Under the pieces are notes generated by a model. It was not told the DNA's origin. It did not search any database and saw nothing but the letters and a program-made list of their open reading frames with translations. A DNA stretch of 64,000 bases, from assembly GCA_964391865.1 (NCBI GenBank), contig CAYMNQ010000004.1, positions 248,001 through 312,000 on the forward strand, given 5' to 3'. Every line of letters starts with the position of its first letter. The stretch's first letter is position 1. This document shows, one piece after another, positions 7,975 to 15,736 of the stretch. A program made the position numbers and the translations under genes. This DNA comes from DASZQL01 sp964391865 (lineage in GTDB: Bacteria; Planctomycetota; Phycisphaerae; Phycisphaerales; UBA1924).

Positions 7975-8937
7975 TCACCCGGCCGCAAACTCCGGCGTCT
8001 CACCGCCGAGCACCCGCGCTACATCGCGCACCACCCACGACATGTTCCGGTGCGCCGTCGCCGTCGCCGCCCCGATGTGCGCCGTGAGATACGCGTTCCT
8101 CAACCCCAGCAGCGGGTACGACGCTTCAAACGGCTCCGGCTCGTGGACATCAAGCACGGCGCGGGCCGAGCCATCACGCACCAGCAACCCGCGCAGCGCC
8201 GCGTTGTCCACCACAAACCCACGCGACGTATTGATGAACAGCACCCCAGGCTTGCACAGGCTGAGCAAACGATCATTCACAAACGCCCGATTGCTCGGCC
8301 GCCCGTCGATATGCACGCTCAGCACGTCGGCGGTGCCGAACAACTCCTCCACGCCGACGGACGCCGCGCCCGAACGCCGAGCCTCTGGGATTTCGGCCAT
8401 GTCGTGGTAGATCACGCGCCGCGCCAGCGTGCCCATCGTCCGCGCCACGCCCGAGCCGACGCGCCCCAGCCCCAGCACGCCGACCGTCAAATCCGCGAGC
8501 TGCGTCGGCGCGATCAGCTCGGTGCGCAGCCTCTTCCACGCCCCGAGTTCGAGCGCCTCATCAAGAAACACCCGCGGCCGCAGCGCGTCGAGCGCGAACG
8601 CTGTCACCAGTTCGATCACCGCGCGGGTGTTCGCGTCGGGTGTGTACACCACGCGCACGCCCCGAACGCGGCACGCGGGCAGATCAACATTGTCCACGCC
8701 CACCCCGGCGCGCCCAACCACGCGCAGCCGCGGCGCACGGGCCAGCAAAGCGCCATCCACTTTCGTGTACGTGCGGATCACCAGACCCTCCGCCCGCCCG
8801 ATCAGCGACGCGAACTCCGCACTCTCGCTCGCCGCGCGCACCACCTCGCAGCGCTGACCCAGCCAGCGCAGGCACTCGCCGTCGAGTTCCTCCGTGACGA
8901 TCACCAGCGGCGGTGTCTCGGCGCGCGGGTCGCTCAT
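7975..8937 (-). CDS. D-isomer-specific 2-hydroxyacid dehydrogenase
   Basis: A 320-residue NAD-dependent dehydrogenase of the formate/glycerate dehydrogenase family. The Rossmann motif VGVLGLGRVGSG lies near 151-162. Catalytic residues are present in their usual settings: Arg in LSVHIDGRPSN...FINTSRG, Glu in LDVHEPEPF, and His in TAHIGAAT. The substrate half includes GRAGVGVDNVDLPA. The family includes phosphoglycerate, glycerate and lactate dehydrogenases, and the substrate cannot be told from sequence. A second paralogue, SerA, with an ACT domain, is at 42080-43285. This shorter one lacks ACT and is less likely to be the biosynthetic phosphoglycerate dehydrogenase. It is followed 3 nt after its start by the clpS stop, so clpS and this gene lie in one minus-strand unit. 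Confidence 0.9.
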   Translation of the reverse strand: MSDPRAETPPLVIVTEELDGECLRWLGQRCEVVRAASESAEFASLIGRAEGLVIRTYTKVDGALLARAPRLRVVGRAGVGVDNVDLPACRVRGVRVVYTPDANTRAVIELVTAFALDALRPRVFLDEALELGAWKRLRTELIAPTQLADLTVGVLGLGRVGSGVARTMGTLARRVIYHDMAEIPEARRSGAASVGVEELFGTADVLSVHIDGRPSNRAFVNDRLLSLCKPGVLFINTSRGFVVDNAALRGLLVRDGSARAVLDVHEPEPFEASYPLLGLRNAYLTAHIGAATATAHRNMSWVVRDVARVLGGETPEFAAG

Positions 8938-8940
8938 CGC

Positions 8941-9306
8941 TCAGCCGCGCGGCCCGGCGGTGTCATCATCATCGTCCCCGCCGAAGTCGGCGGGCTCGAG
9001 GATCGCGCTCATCGAACCCGAGCAGTCGGCGACGAACACATCGCGCCCGAAGCCGTGGATCTGTTCGAGCTTCAACTCGGCGTGCTCAAGGTGCGTCGTC
9101 AGACACACCGCCCGGTTGTCCGCGTCCACCCGCTTGGCGATCTGGTACGCCCGCTCGACCGGGTGCGCGAATAATTTCTGCATCATCTCGATCACGTACT
9201 CATAGGTGTGATCATCATCGTTCAAGAGGACCACGTTCCACAGCCGGGGCTTCTCAACCCTTGGCTGGGACCGGGTTTCCGGCCTGCTGACGAGTTCGGT
9301 CGACAT
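8941..9306 (-). CDS. clpS: ClpS adaptor for the Clp protease, with Asp at the usual His66 position
   Basis: ClpS hands N-degron substrates to the ClpA/ClpC unfoldase. The 121-residue frame from ATG 9306 contains the core WNVVLLNDDDHTYEYVIEMM (residues 23-42), with the N29-D30-D31 triplet that binds the substrate alpha-amino group. KLFAHPVERAYQIAKRV follows, then DADNRAVC, THLEHAEL. At the position of E. coli His66 this protein has Asp61. The first 20 residues are the expected flexible extension, and the last ~17 are an acidic tail (GGDDDDD). The start is chosen from the family N-terminus. A TACAAT box ends 7 nt before the ATG, so the mRNA is probably leaderless. Confidence 0.9.
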   Translation of the reverse strand: MSTELVSRPETRSQPRVEKPRLWNVVLLNDDDHTYEYVIEMMQKLFAHPVERAYQIAKRVDADNRAVCLTTHLEHAELKLEQIHGFGRDVFVADCSGSMSAILEPADFGGDDDDDTAGPRG

Positions 9307-9313
9307 ACCCGGG

Positions 9314-9319
9314 ATTGTA
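9314..9319 (-). promoter_or_regulatory. -10 box (TACAAT) of clpS, predicted leaderless
   Basis: The hexamer lies 7 nt before the clpS ATG, so a start point 6-7 nt downstream of the -10 would fall on the initiation codon. It sits inside the loop of a CCCGGG/CCCGGG palindrome. No good -35 is visible at 17 nt. Confidence 0.5.
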
Positions 9320-9373
9320 CCCGGGAGAACGTCAAGCTCGAGATTCATTCCAGCCAGATTTCCCAGAACGGCG

Positions 9374-9401
9374 TTGACACGGCCAACCGGCGCTGTATCG
9401 T
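9374..9401 (+). promoter_or_regulatory. Sigma70-type promoter of the HU gene
   Basis: TTGACA (9374-9379), a 16-nt spacer and TATCGT (9396-9401) form a near-consensus housekeeping promoter. It lies about 130 nt before the HU start codon, giving a long leader, in contrast to the very short leaders elsewhere in this window. Confidence 0.6.
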
Positions 9402-9534
9402 CGAGAGCGAAGAGCAAGGATGTCACGCTCATTCCAGAGCGGTCCGCCCCTCCCACGCACCGAGGGTGGCCGATGCAAGGAATGTGTTCCGCATCGCCCG
9501 GACCGGGTACAGCCCACGCGCAGGAGACGGCGCA

Positions 9535-9804
9535 ATGAACAAGGGCGAACTCATCGACGCGGTCGCTTCCCAACTGGGGGAGACCAAAACCGCCGCCGCT
9601 AAGATTGTTGACATTGTTCTCGAGTCGATCGTCACTGGGGTGAGCAAGGACGAAAAGGTCGCCATCGCCGGCTTCGGCACCTTCCGCAAACGCCAGCGCA
9701 AGGGCCGCACCGGGGTGAACCCATCGACCAAGAAAGAGATGGTCATCGAGCCGACAACCACCATCGGGTTCACCGCCAGCCAGGCGCTGCGGAATCACGT
9801 CTGA
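9535..9804 (+). CDS. hup: HU/IHF family DNA-bending protein
   Basis: An 89-residue nucleoid protein. It begins MNKGELIDAVASQLGETK, the classic HU N-terminal helix pair, followed by the dimer core IVLESIVTGVSKDEKVAIAGFGTF. The DNA-inserting beta-arm reads RKRQRKGRTGVNPSTKKEM; the usual motif is RxGRNPxTGxxI, so the arm tip proline is kept but RNP is VNP. A strong AGGAGA Shine-Dalgarno lies about 8 nt before the ATG. The frame stays open upstream but only with non-coding character. HU dimers bend DNA and organise the nucleoid. The assignment as HU rather than IHF rests on general similarity and is not decisive. Confidence 0.95.
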   Translation: MNKGELIDAVASQLGETKTAAAKIVDIVLESIVTGVSKDEKVAIAGFGTFRKRQRKGRTGVNPSTKKEMVIEPTTTIGFTASQALRNHV

Positions 9805-9815
9805 TCGGTGGGCAT

Positions 9816-9832
9816 GAGGCTTGGGGCTTGAG
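9816..9832. repeat. Short heptad repeat (GGCTTGR units)
   Basis: Two and a half tandem units GAGGCTT-GGGGCTT-GAG follow directly after the HU stop codon. They are the same family as the clusters at 3731, 4177 and 20317. Confidence 0.6.
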
Positions 9833-9884
9833 AAAAAGCTGGGTGCCGTGGCCGATGCTCTGATCGGCCACGATGCATCGACGC

Positions 9885-11549
9885 TCACGCCAGGAACGCG
9901 ATCTCCGCCACCTCAATCGCGCGCATCATCGCCGCCGCCTTGTTCACCGTCTCCTGATACTCCGCCTCGGGCGATGAGTCGTACACAATCCCGCCCGCCG
10001 CCTGCAGGTGATACACCCACGTCCCGCCCGCCAGCCGCGCCGTCGGCACCACCATCGTCCGCAGCGCCAGCGCGATGTCCATCTCGCCCCCCAGCGACGC
10101 GTACCCAAGCCCACCGCCGTACGGCCCGCGCCGCACCGGCTCCAGCTCGTCGATGATCTGCATCGCCCGCACCTTCGGCGCGCCCGAAATGGTGCCCACC
10201 GGCAGCGCCGCGCGCAGCGCATCCCAGCAGTCAAGCCCGTCGCGCAGCTCCCCCGTCACCGTCGATGAAATGTGCATCACATGGCTGTACCGCTCGATCT
10301 CCATCAGCGCCGGCAGCTTCACGCTGCCGGCTCGCGCCACCACGCCCACATCGTTCCGCCCCAGATCGACGAGCATGATGTGCTCGGCCCGCTCCTTGTG
10401 ATCCGCAAGCAGTTCACGCTCGAGCGCCCTGTCCTCCGCTTCAGTCACGCCGCGCTTCCGCGTCCCCGCCAGCGGGCGGTTCGTGACGATCAGCGCCCCG
10501 CCCTCCCGCCGCACGCGGCACAAGATCTCCGGGCTCGACGCGATCAGAATGCACCCTTCCGCCTGCAGGTACACCATGTAGGGCGACGGGTTCACCACGC
10601 GCAGCGCGCGATACACGTCAAACGGATCGCACGCGCTCGCGCGCTCGAACCGCTGCCCCAGCACCACCTGGAAGATGTCCCCCGCGCGGATGTACTCCTT
10701 CGCGCGCTCGACCATCGCGCGGTGCTGCTCGCGCGTCATGTTGCTGCGCCACGCGCCCGCGTCGCCCGTGCCGCCCGACCCGGCGTACAACCCCGCCGGC
10801 AGCGGCTTGCTGTGCGTCTCCAGCATCCCTACCGTCGATTGCAGCGCCGACGTTGCCTCATCGAACGCGCGCCGCGCCATGCGGGCATCGCCGCCCGTCG
10901 GCAACTCCACCAGCTTCACCACATGCACCAGCTTGGCGACGTGATCGAACACCACCACGCCGTCGTAGAACGAGAAGTGCAACTCCGGCAGCCCGCGGTC
11001 GTCCTTCGGCGCGCGTGACTCGGGCAGTTTCCCCGGCTCCGCGTACCGCACCGAGTCATACGCCGCGAACCCGAACCACCCGCCCAGCACGCACTTCGGC
11101 AGCGCGCCCTTTGATGCTTCTCCAACATCCGCGATCGCCAACCCGCCCGACATCCGCTTCATCAGCGCCAGCGGGTCCGCGATCGCAATCGTGCGCTCCG
11201 CACCGCCGTCGTCACGAATCCCCGCCGCCGAGTGAACCGCCCCTCGCAGCCCAGCCCCCATCCCCGCGCGAAACCGCAGCGTCACCATCCCACCCCGCGC
11301 GATGATCTCGAACACCGGGTGCGCGCCGAGAATCGAGTACCGACCCTGCCGCTCCCCGCCCTCCACCGACTCGAACAAGAACGACGGCTCCAGCCGTCGA
11401 TCCGGCGCGACCAGCCGCCGGTACGCCAGCACCGGCGAAAGCTGATCCGAAAGCAACCGCACACCCACCGGCGCGTACACCACCCGCCCCGCCGGTTGAC
11501 CCGCGGCGAGACGCCCAAACTCATCACCACTCAACGAAGTCGGCAGCAC
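9885..11549 (-). CDS. trpE: Anthranilate synthase component I
   Basis: TrpE condenses chorismate with ammonia to anthranilate, the first step of tryptophan synthesis, together with the TrpG amidotransferase (not in this window). The N-terminal domain has the FLFESVEGGERQGRYS segment that forms the tryptophan feedback site (LLES-type motif). The C-terminal chorismate-binding domain shows IRAGDIFQVVLGQRF, PSPYMVYLQ, ASSPEIL, RPLAGTRKRG, HIMLVDLGRND, and PVGTISGAPKVRAM, and ends LQAAGGIVYDSSPEAEYQET. I choose a GTG start at 11549 (554 residues): the product then begins at the conserved TrpE N-terminus and a TACACT box ends 7 nt before it. The frame extends 15 codons further to an ATG at 11594. 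PabB is the alternative, but the feedback motif favours TrpE. Confidence 0.92.
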   Translation of the reverse strand: MLPTSLSGDEFGRLAAGQPAGRVVYAPVGVRLLSDQLSPVLAYRRLVAPDRRLEPSFLFESVEGGERQGRYSILGAHPVFEIIARGGMVTLRFRAGMGAGLRGAVHSAAGIRDDGGAERTIAIADPLALMKRMSGGLAIADVGEASKGALPKCVLGGWFGFAAYDSVRYAEPGKLPESRAPKDDRGLPELHFSFYDGVVVFDHVAKLVHVVKLVELPTGGDARMARRAFDEATSALQSTVGMLETHSKPLPAGLYAGSGGTGDAGAWRSNMTREQHRAMVERAKEYIRAGDIFQVVLGQRFERASACDPFDVYRALRVVNPSPYMVYLQAEGCILIASSPEILCRVRREGGALIVTNRPLAGTRKRGVTEAEDRALERELLADHKERAEHIMLVDLGRNDVGVVARAGSVKLPALMEIERYSHVMHISSTVTGELRDGLDCWDALRAALPVGTISGAPKVRAMQIIDELEPVRRGPYGGGLGYASLGGEMDIALALRTMVVPTARLAGGTWVYHLQAAGGIVYDSSPEAEYQETVNKAAAMMRAIEVAEIAFLA

Positions 11550-11556
11550 AAGCCCG

Positions 11557-11562
11557 AGTGTA
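11557..11562 (-). promoter_or_regulatory. -10 box (TACACT) of trpE, predicted leaderless
   Basis: The hexamer ends 7 nt before the GTG chosen as trpE start. If used, it leaves no room for a tryptophan attenuator leader, so control would have to be at initiation or by feedback of the enzyme. Confidence 0.45.
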
Positions 11563-11597
11563 GTGCGACGTGCGGCAAGCGGGATGCAGCGCACAGC

Positions 11598-11672
11598 TCG
11601 GCTTCAAGCTTCCAACTTCCAGCTTCCAGCCCCGAGCCCCAAGCCCCAAGCCCCAAGCCCCAAGCCCCAAGC
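11598..11672. repeat. Heptad repeat cluster (CTTCCAR then CCCCAAG units)
   Basis: About four CTTCCA(A/G) heptads are followed by one CCCCGAG and five perfect CCCCAAG heptads, filling the divergent spacer between trpE and the TonB-like gene. The cluster ends about 20 nt before the downstream start codon and lies right behind the trpE promoter. Confidence 0.85.
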
Positions 11673-11694
11673 CACTCCTATCATTCCAGTCCAG

Positions 11695-13110
11695 ATGTCG
11701 ATCCCGGGCCGAGCCAATCTGATCCCCCGCTGCCTCGCGCTCAGCGTGGTCGTTCACATGCTCGCGGGCGTCGGCTATCAGGCGGCCCCGAACTGGCTCG
11801 GACTCAGCACCGCGGGCCTCGGCGCGCTCCCCCGCCCGGACGACCGCGTCGCCATCACGTTGCCGCCCGCCGACCCGCCCGAACTGCCAAAGCCAGAGCA
11901 ACCCAACCCCGAGCCGCGCCCCGAACCTCAAGTTCCGCCGCCGCCGCCGCCCGAGGCAATCACGTCCGCCGTCGGCGATCCCGACTCCACCGCCGCCGGC
12001 ACCACATGGCTCGGCTTCCTCGAATACGAAGAGCACGCCTCACCCGAGCCGACGTTCCTCGACCAGCCGGCGCAGTCATTCGTCGGCGGCCCGCGCGGCG
12101 AGGAGATTTCATCGCCGCCCGTCGCGCCCTCGCCGGCGCTCACGGCGAGCGCTGCCGAAACAACTCCACAATCAGAACCCACGCCGCCCGCCGAGCCGCG
12201 CGCCGAAGCGTCGCAACCCAGAACGCCAACACCCGCCGCGCCCGCGCCTCAACCGTTGCCGACGGAGAACCCCGCCGTCGAAGCACGCGAAGCACAGCTC
12301 GAATCACCCGCGGCCCCGGAACCCATCCGCGCCCCCGAACGCCGCGAAGAGCCCCCGCCGCCGAAGTTCGAAGCCCCCTCCGACCGCCCGCCAGAGCAAT
12401 CCGGCCTCAAGGAAACCCCGCGCAACGACCCCGAGCCGCCGCCCCCCGCGCCTCCCGAAGCCACACCCGCGCCCGAAGACGCTCGCCCAGTGAGCAACCA
12501 ACCGCCGGTGGAAGAGACTCCCGCCGAACGCCGCGCTGAACAACCCGTCACACCCGACGAGCCGGGCGAAGCGGAAAAACCCGTGGAAGCCCTGTTGCCG
12601 CCCACATCAATCGATCCCGCATCGGAATCGATCCAGCCGCCGGCGACTGATCAGTCGAACGAACCCGCGCCTCCCGAGGGCGCGCCCCCCGCGCCCCCCG
12701 CACCGAACGCCGCGCCCGCCGAACCGTCGCCGCCGATTTCCCCCGGCGCGCCGGACGAGGGCGAAGCCGCCGACCGCGAGTCAGACTTCGCCGCGATCAA
12801 GAAGGCCGTCACGGTGCGCGCAGGGCAACCGGTTGCAACGCGCGGCTTGCAGATCAAAACCGTTCGCCCTCAGCTCAGCCGCTTTACCAGCGCCCTGTCC
12901 CCCATCAACGAAGCGATCGCGCGGGTGTCATTCAATCGTGAAGGCCGGGCAGTGAACGTTCGCATCATCAAGGGCACCGGCAACCGTGACAAGGACCGCC
13001 CCCTGGTCGACGCGCTCCACAAATGGCGTGCCGCAGGGAAAACACTGGAACAACTCCACGACGACCGCGACCCAAAATTCGTTGAGATCGAATTCCGCGT
13101 GATCTTTTGA
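11695..13110 (+). CDS. TonB-like periplasmic-spanning protein
   Basis: A 471-residue protein with TonB architecture: a short basic N-terminus, one membrane segment at about residues 11-28 (PRCLALSVVVHMLAGVGY), a very long Pro/Glu/Ala-rich linker (about 50-335, including PPPPPP runs and EP/AP repeats), and a C-terminal domain at ~365-471 (INEAIARVSFNREGRAVNVRIIKGTG...VEIEFRVIF) that matches the TonB C-terminal fold only loosely. TonB couples the ExbBD proton motor to outer-membrane transport; no exbB or exbD is in the window, so energy transduction is inference. The ATG at 11695 is chosen because upstream codons translate the heptad repeat. TATCAT lies 10 nt before it. Confidence 0.7.
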   Translation: MSIPGRANLIPRCLALSVVVHMLAGVGYQAAPNWLGLSTAGLGALPRPDDRVAITLPPADPPELPKPEQPNPEPRPEPQVPPPPPPEAITSAVGDPDSTAAGTTWLGFLEYEEHASPEPTFLDQPAQSFVGGPRGEEISSPPVAPSPALTASAAETTPQSEPTPPAEPRAEASQPRTPTPAAPAPQPLPTENPAVEAREAQLESPAAPEPIRAPERREEPPPPKFEAPSDRPPEQSGLKETPRNDPEPPPPAPPEATPAPEDARPVSNQPPVEETPAERRAEQPVTPDEPGEAEKPVEALLPPTSIDPASESIQPPATDQSNEPAPPEGAPPAPPAPNAAPAEPSPPISPGAPDEGEAADRESDFAAIKKAVTVRAGQPVATRGLQIKTVRPQLSRFTSALSPINEAIARVSFNREGRAVNVRIIKGTGNRDKDRPLVDALHKWRAAGKTLEQLHDDRDPKFVEIEFRVIF

Positions 13111-13201
13111 ACCGAAGAGGCAACCGCAACGTCTTATTTCCGTAGGAGTCTCTGTAGGAGAGACGGGGAATCGACGGTGGGTTTGCTCGTCGGGTGATCA
13201 C

Positions 13202-13642
13202 GTGAAACTCAGTAAACGATCCGAATACGCCATCAAGGCGGCTGTCCGTCTCGCTCACAGTTGGGGGCGGGGCTATCTGCAATCCCGTGAGATCGCCGAG
13301 CAAGAACAACTGCCCGCGAAATTCATCGAGTCGATCCTGCTGGCCATGCGCTCGGGCGGATTCCTCGAATCGAAGGTCGGCGTCGGCGGTGGTTATCGGC
13401 TCCGCATACCCCCCGAACAGATCAGGATCGCTGAACTCATCGCGGCGATGGAGCAGTCCACCGAGGTGATCCACGAAGCCAGCCCCAAGCCGTCCGTCGG
13501 CGAGAAGGCGATGCAGGTTCTCAACGCCCGCCTCGCCGCCGCGATGGACGAAGCCTTCGGCGGTCTCGACCTCGCCCAACTCATCGCCGAGAACCCGCCC
13601 AAACGCGGCGCATCTTCGCCGACGTCCATGTACCACATCTAA
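13202..13642 (+). CDS. Rrf2-family transcriptional regulator without cluster-binding cysteines
   Basis: A 146-residue winged-helix regulator. MKLSKRSEYAIKAAVRLAHS is the standard Rrf2 start; QSREIAEQEQLPAKFIESILLAMRSGGFLESKVGVGGGYRL is the helix-turn-helix plus wing. Unlike IscR and NsrR there is no cysteine at all, so it cannot hold an Fe-S cluster through the usual three-Cys site and must sense something else or act through a partner. The initiator is a GTG at 13202. No Fe-S assembly or nitrosative-stress gene is adjacent; the neighbours are the TonB-like gene and an exported protein. Its targets are unknown. Confidence 0.85.
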   Translation: MKLSKRSEYAIKAAVRLAHSWGRGYLQSREIAEQEQLPAKFIESILLAMRSGGFLESKVGVGGGYRLRIPPEQIRIAELIAAMEQSTEVIHEASPKPSVGEKAMQVLNARLAAAMDEAFGGLDLAQLIAENPPKRGASSPTSMYHI

Positions 13643-13686
13643 AACTAAAGCCGTGCCCCGGTGATCGGGTGCCGATGATCGGGTGC

Positions 13687-13710
13687 CACTGGTCGGCTCT
13701 GCGACCAGTG
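13687..13710. terminator. Hairpin downstream of the Rrf2 gene
   Basis: An 8-bp perfect stem CACTGGTC/GACCAGTG with an eight-base loop lies 45 nt after the Rrf2 stop. It is followed by CTCCCTCCTCTCC rather than a clean T-run, so its role as a terminator is uncertain. A direct repeat GATCGGGTGCC lies just before it. Confidence 0.4.
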
Positions 13711-13794
13711 CTCCCTCCTCTCCTCAAACTCACTTGGACTCGCGCTGCCGGGCTGACAGTCCACCCTCTCCCGGACCGATACACTTCTGAACCG

Positions 13795-14688
13795 ATGCCG
13801 CCGACCATGATCCATCCCGCGCTCCGCTCCGCCGCCGCGATCCTGCTCGCCGGGCCCGCGATCGCGCAGGTCGGCCCGCAGCCGATCGCGCCGGTCCCCT
13901 CGGCGGTCGACAACGCCATCGCCGAGTCCGCCCGCCGGCTCGACGCGGGCGTCGAAGACACGCACTCTCTCCAGGTCAGCCTGCTGAACCAGCAGCCCGA
14001 CCTGCGCCAGGACAACAACTTCGAGAACGTCTACCGCGCCGATGACGGGCGGCTGTACCGCCGCGCCGGCGCCACCGTCGCCATCTTCCTCGGCTCCGAA
14101 TACGCGAACTACCGCGGGCAGCAACTCCCGCTCATCCCCGCCGGCACCGTCTTCCACCCGTGCGGATTCCCCGGCGCGTCCTGCGGCGGCGACCTCGCCC
14201 GCTCGCTCGCGCAACGCCCCATCGCGTGCGTCGATCCGCGCGGCGCGGGCTACGCCCTCGGCACACCCTGCGGCGGAACATCGCACGCGAACCAACTCCC
14301 CTGCGGCGCGGGCAACGCCCTCTCGGGAGGCTACGCGCGCGGCGAACTCCTCGGCCCCATCGAACGCCACGACCTCCGCTGCGTCAACGATCAATTCGCC
14401 GGCGCGGAACCCGCCACCCAATTCGCCACCCAGCGCGTGACGAACCGCGCGGCGTCCGCGGCCGACCGCGCGCCAACATCAACCACCCTCGACCGCGTCA
14501 CGCTCGCCCGCGCCGACGCGGAACCGCAGCAGACGCAGCCGCAGCCGCAGCCGCAGCCGCGAGCCGCGAACACCAACGCCGAACCCGCGCCCGACCGCGC
14601 CGCGAGCCAGGCCGCCGAAGCGCAGGAAGCCGAGCGCGTGGCGCGCCTGCAGCGCATCGCGCAGCGGCTGATCAATTCAAACCAGTAG
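13795..14688 (+). CDS. Exported protein of unknown function with QP repeat
   Basis: A 297-residue protein with a signal peptide at about residues 1-24 (HPALRSAAAILLAGPAIAQ). The mature part contains a compact region with several Cys (HPCGFPG, SCGGDL, IACVDPRG, TPCGG, LPCGAG, LRCVND) and a segment AGATVAIFLGSEYANYRGQQLPLIPAGTVFHP. It is followed by a low-complexity stretch with QTQPQPQPQPQ near residue 250 and an Ala/Glu-rich C-terminal helix. I recognise no family. The ATG at 13795 is chosen for the signal peptide; an ATG four codons later would serve as well. It is transcribed in the same direction as the Rrf2 gene but 150 nt away across a hairpin. Confidence 0.7.
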   Translation: MPPTMIHPALRSAAAILLAGPAIAQVGPQPIAPVPSAVDNAIAESARRLDAGVEDTHSLQVSLLNQQPDLRQDNNFENVYRADDGRLYRRAGATVAIFLGSEYANYRGQQLPLIPAGTVFHPCGFPGASCGGDLARSLAQRPIACVDPRGAGYALGTPCGGTSHANQLPCGAGNALSGGYARGELLGPIERHDLRCVNDQFAGAEPATQFATQRVTNRAASAADRAPTSTTLDRVTLARADAEPQQTQPQPQPQPRAANTNAEPAPDRAASQAAEAQEAERVARLQRIAQRLINSNQ

Positions 14689-15185
14689 CTCATCGCCGCC
14701 CCGCCCCAACGAACCGCGAAGCGCGAGCGAGCGTACGGGCGCAGCCAACCTCAACGAGTCGCGATGCGTCAGTGAGCGGTCAACCAGTCAGTCTCAACGA
14801 GACGCGACGCGTCAGCGAGCGTTCAACCGTCGCCGCGCGCCGAAGGCCGAGCCCCCGGCTTCATCCCCAAAAAAATCTCGATAACCCTCAAAAAATCTTT
14901 ACTCCAGCCCCGACAAGGACTTACGCCGAGTAAGGCCCCGCTTACGTTCGCGTGTGTGCGCACAGGAGTGACGCATCGAGCGAAGTACGGAGGCCGCGCT
15001 CATCGGCGTCCTCCCCGCCCCGAAGCCGACCGGCCGGCGAGCCGCGAGGCGGACACACTCAGGGCGCGGACCCGCGCGCTGGCACACACCAGCGCCCGAC
15101 CGCGCAGTTCAAAGCCCGGCGAAAGCCGGGCCCACTTCCAACCGCCCATGCATGGGTTTTCGTCGAGTTCGTCGTCAGCGATCTC

Positions 15186-15260
15186 CAATCTCCAATCTCA
15201 AATCAGCAGTCAGCAGTCAGCAGTCAACAGTCAGCAGTCAACAGTCAACAGTCATCGGAC
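15186..15260. repeat. Heptad repeat cluster (CTCCAAT then CAGCAGT/CAACAGT units)
   Basis: Two to three TCTCCAA units run into at least seven tandem (A/C)A(G/A)CAGT-type heptads (AGTCAGC or AGTCAAC). The period is exactly seven throughout, as in the other clusters of this window, although the unit sequence differs. Confidence 0.85.
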
Positions 15261-15290
15261 TCCTGTTCGTGATCGCGCGACACCGTTCCG

Positions 15291-15490
15291 GCCCGCGAAG
15301 CGGGCCACCGATGGTTGCCAGACGCGCAGCGTGCCGGTGTGTTTCGAGTCTTGAAGCCCGTAAGACGGGCGCTCGGTGCATCGGCCGCCCGTTTCACGGG
15401 CTTCGGAGCGCCGATGGAGCGCGTGCCGGCGCGGAGTGGCGTTCACCAGACGCTCCGCTTCTGGCAACCATCGCGCGCCCGCCCCGCGGG
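15291..15490. repeat. Nested inverted-repeat element (REP/BIME-like) without a transposase
   Basis: An exact 14-nt inverted repeat CGATGGTTGCCAGA lies at 15309-15322 and 15460-15473. Each copy is preceded on its outer side by its own GC hairpin (GCCCGC-GAA-GCGGGC left; GCCCGC-GGGGCGGGC right). Inside, GAAGCCCGT (15353-15361) pairs with ACGGGCTTC (15396-15404) and ACGGGCG with CGCCCGT. The whole 200 bp can fold as one cruciform. Confidence 0.7.
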
Positions 15491-15736
15491 CGAAGAATTT
15501 CAGGAGCGCTTCGAAGAGACGCATTCGATGGCTTTGCTGAAATCCTCTATTCCTTGGCCTGAAAGGCCGCGGGCACGTTGCCGGGGATTGAGCGAGTCTT
15601 CGAGCGAAAACCCCCGGATTCGTGCTTGTCGAACCCGAGAGCCCTGAAGGGGCGACGGTGCATTTCAGCAGAGCCGCATGCGATGTCAATCAGGGATCCG
15701 TATCAGCACCGCGCATCGCCGCGCACACAGCTCGAT

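Larger units (their letters stand above)
14689..15736. other. 1.05-kb non-coding, repeat-rich region
   Basis: No open frame here has coding character. It contains an imperfect direct repeat (GCGTCAGTGAGCG / GCGTCAGCGAGCG) near 14765 and 14810, the heptad cluster at 15186-15260, a nested inverted repeat at 15291-15490, and further hairpins (GGCCTGAAAGGCC near 15557; GCCCTGAAGGGGC near 15642) that resemble the sequence next to the RAYT transposase at 18.7 kb. It looks like a graveyard of REP-type elements. Confidence 0.6.

Noticed and set aside
11563..11694. N-terminal extension of the TonB-like protein through the heptad repeat
   Set aside because: It would translate the CCCCAAG repeats as PKPQAPS, and the membrane segment is best placed by the ATG at 11695.
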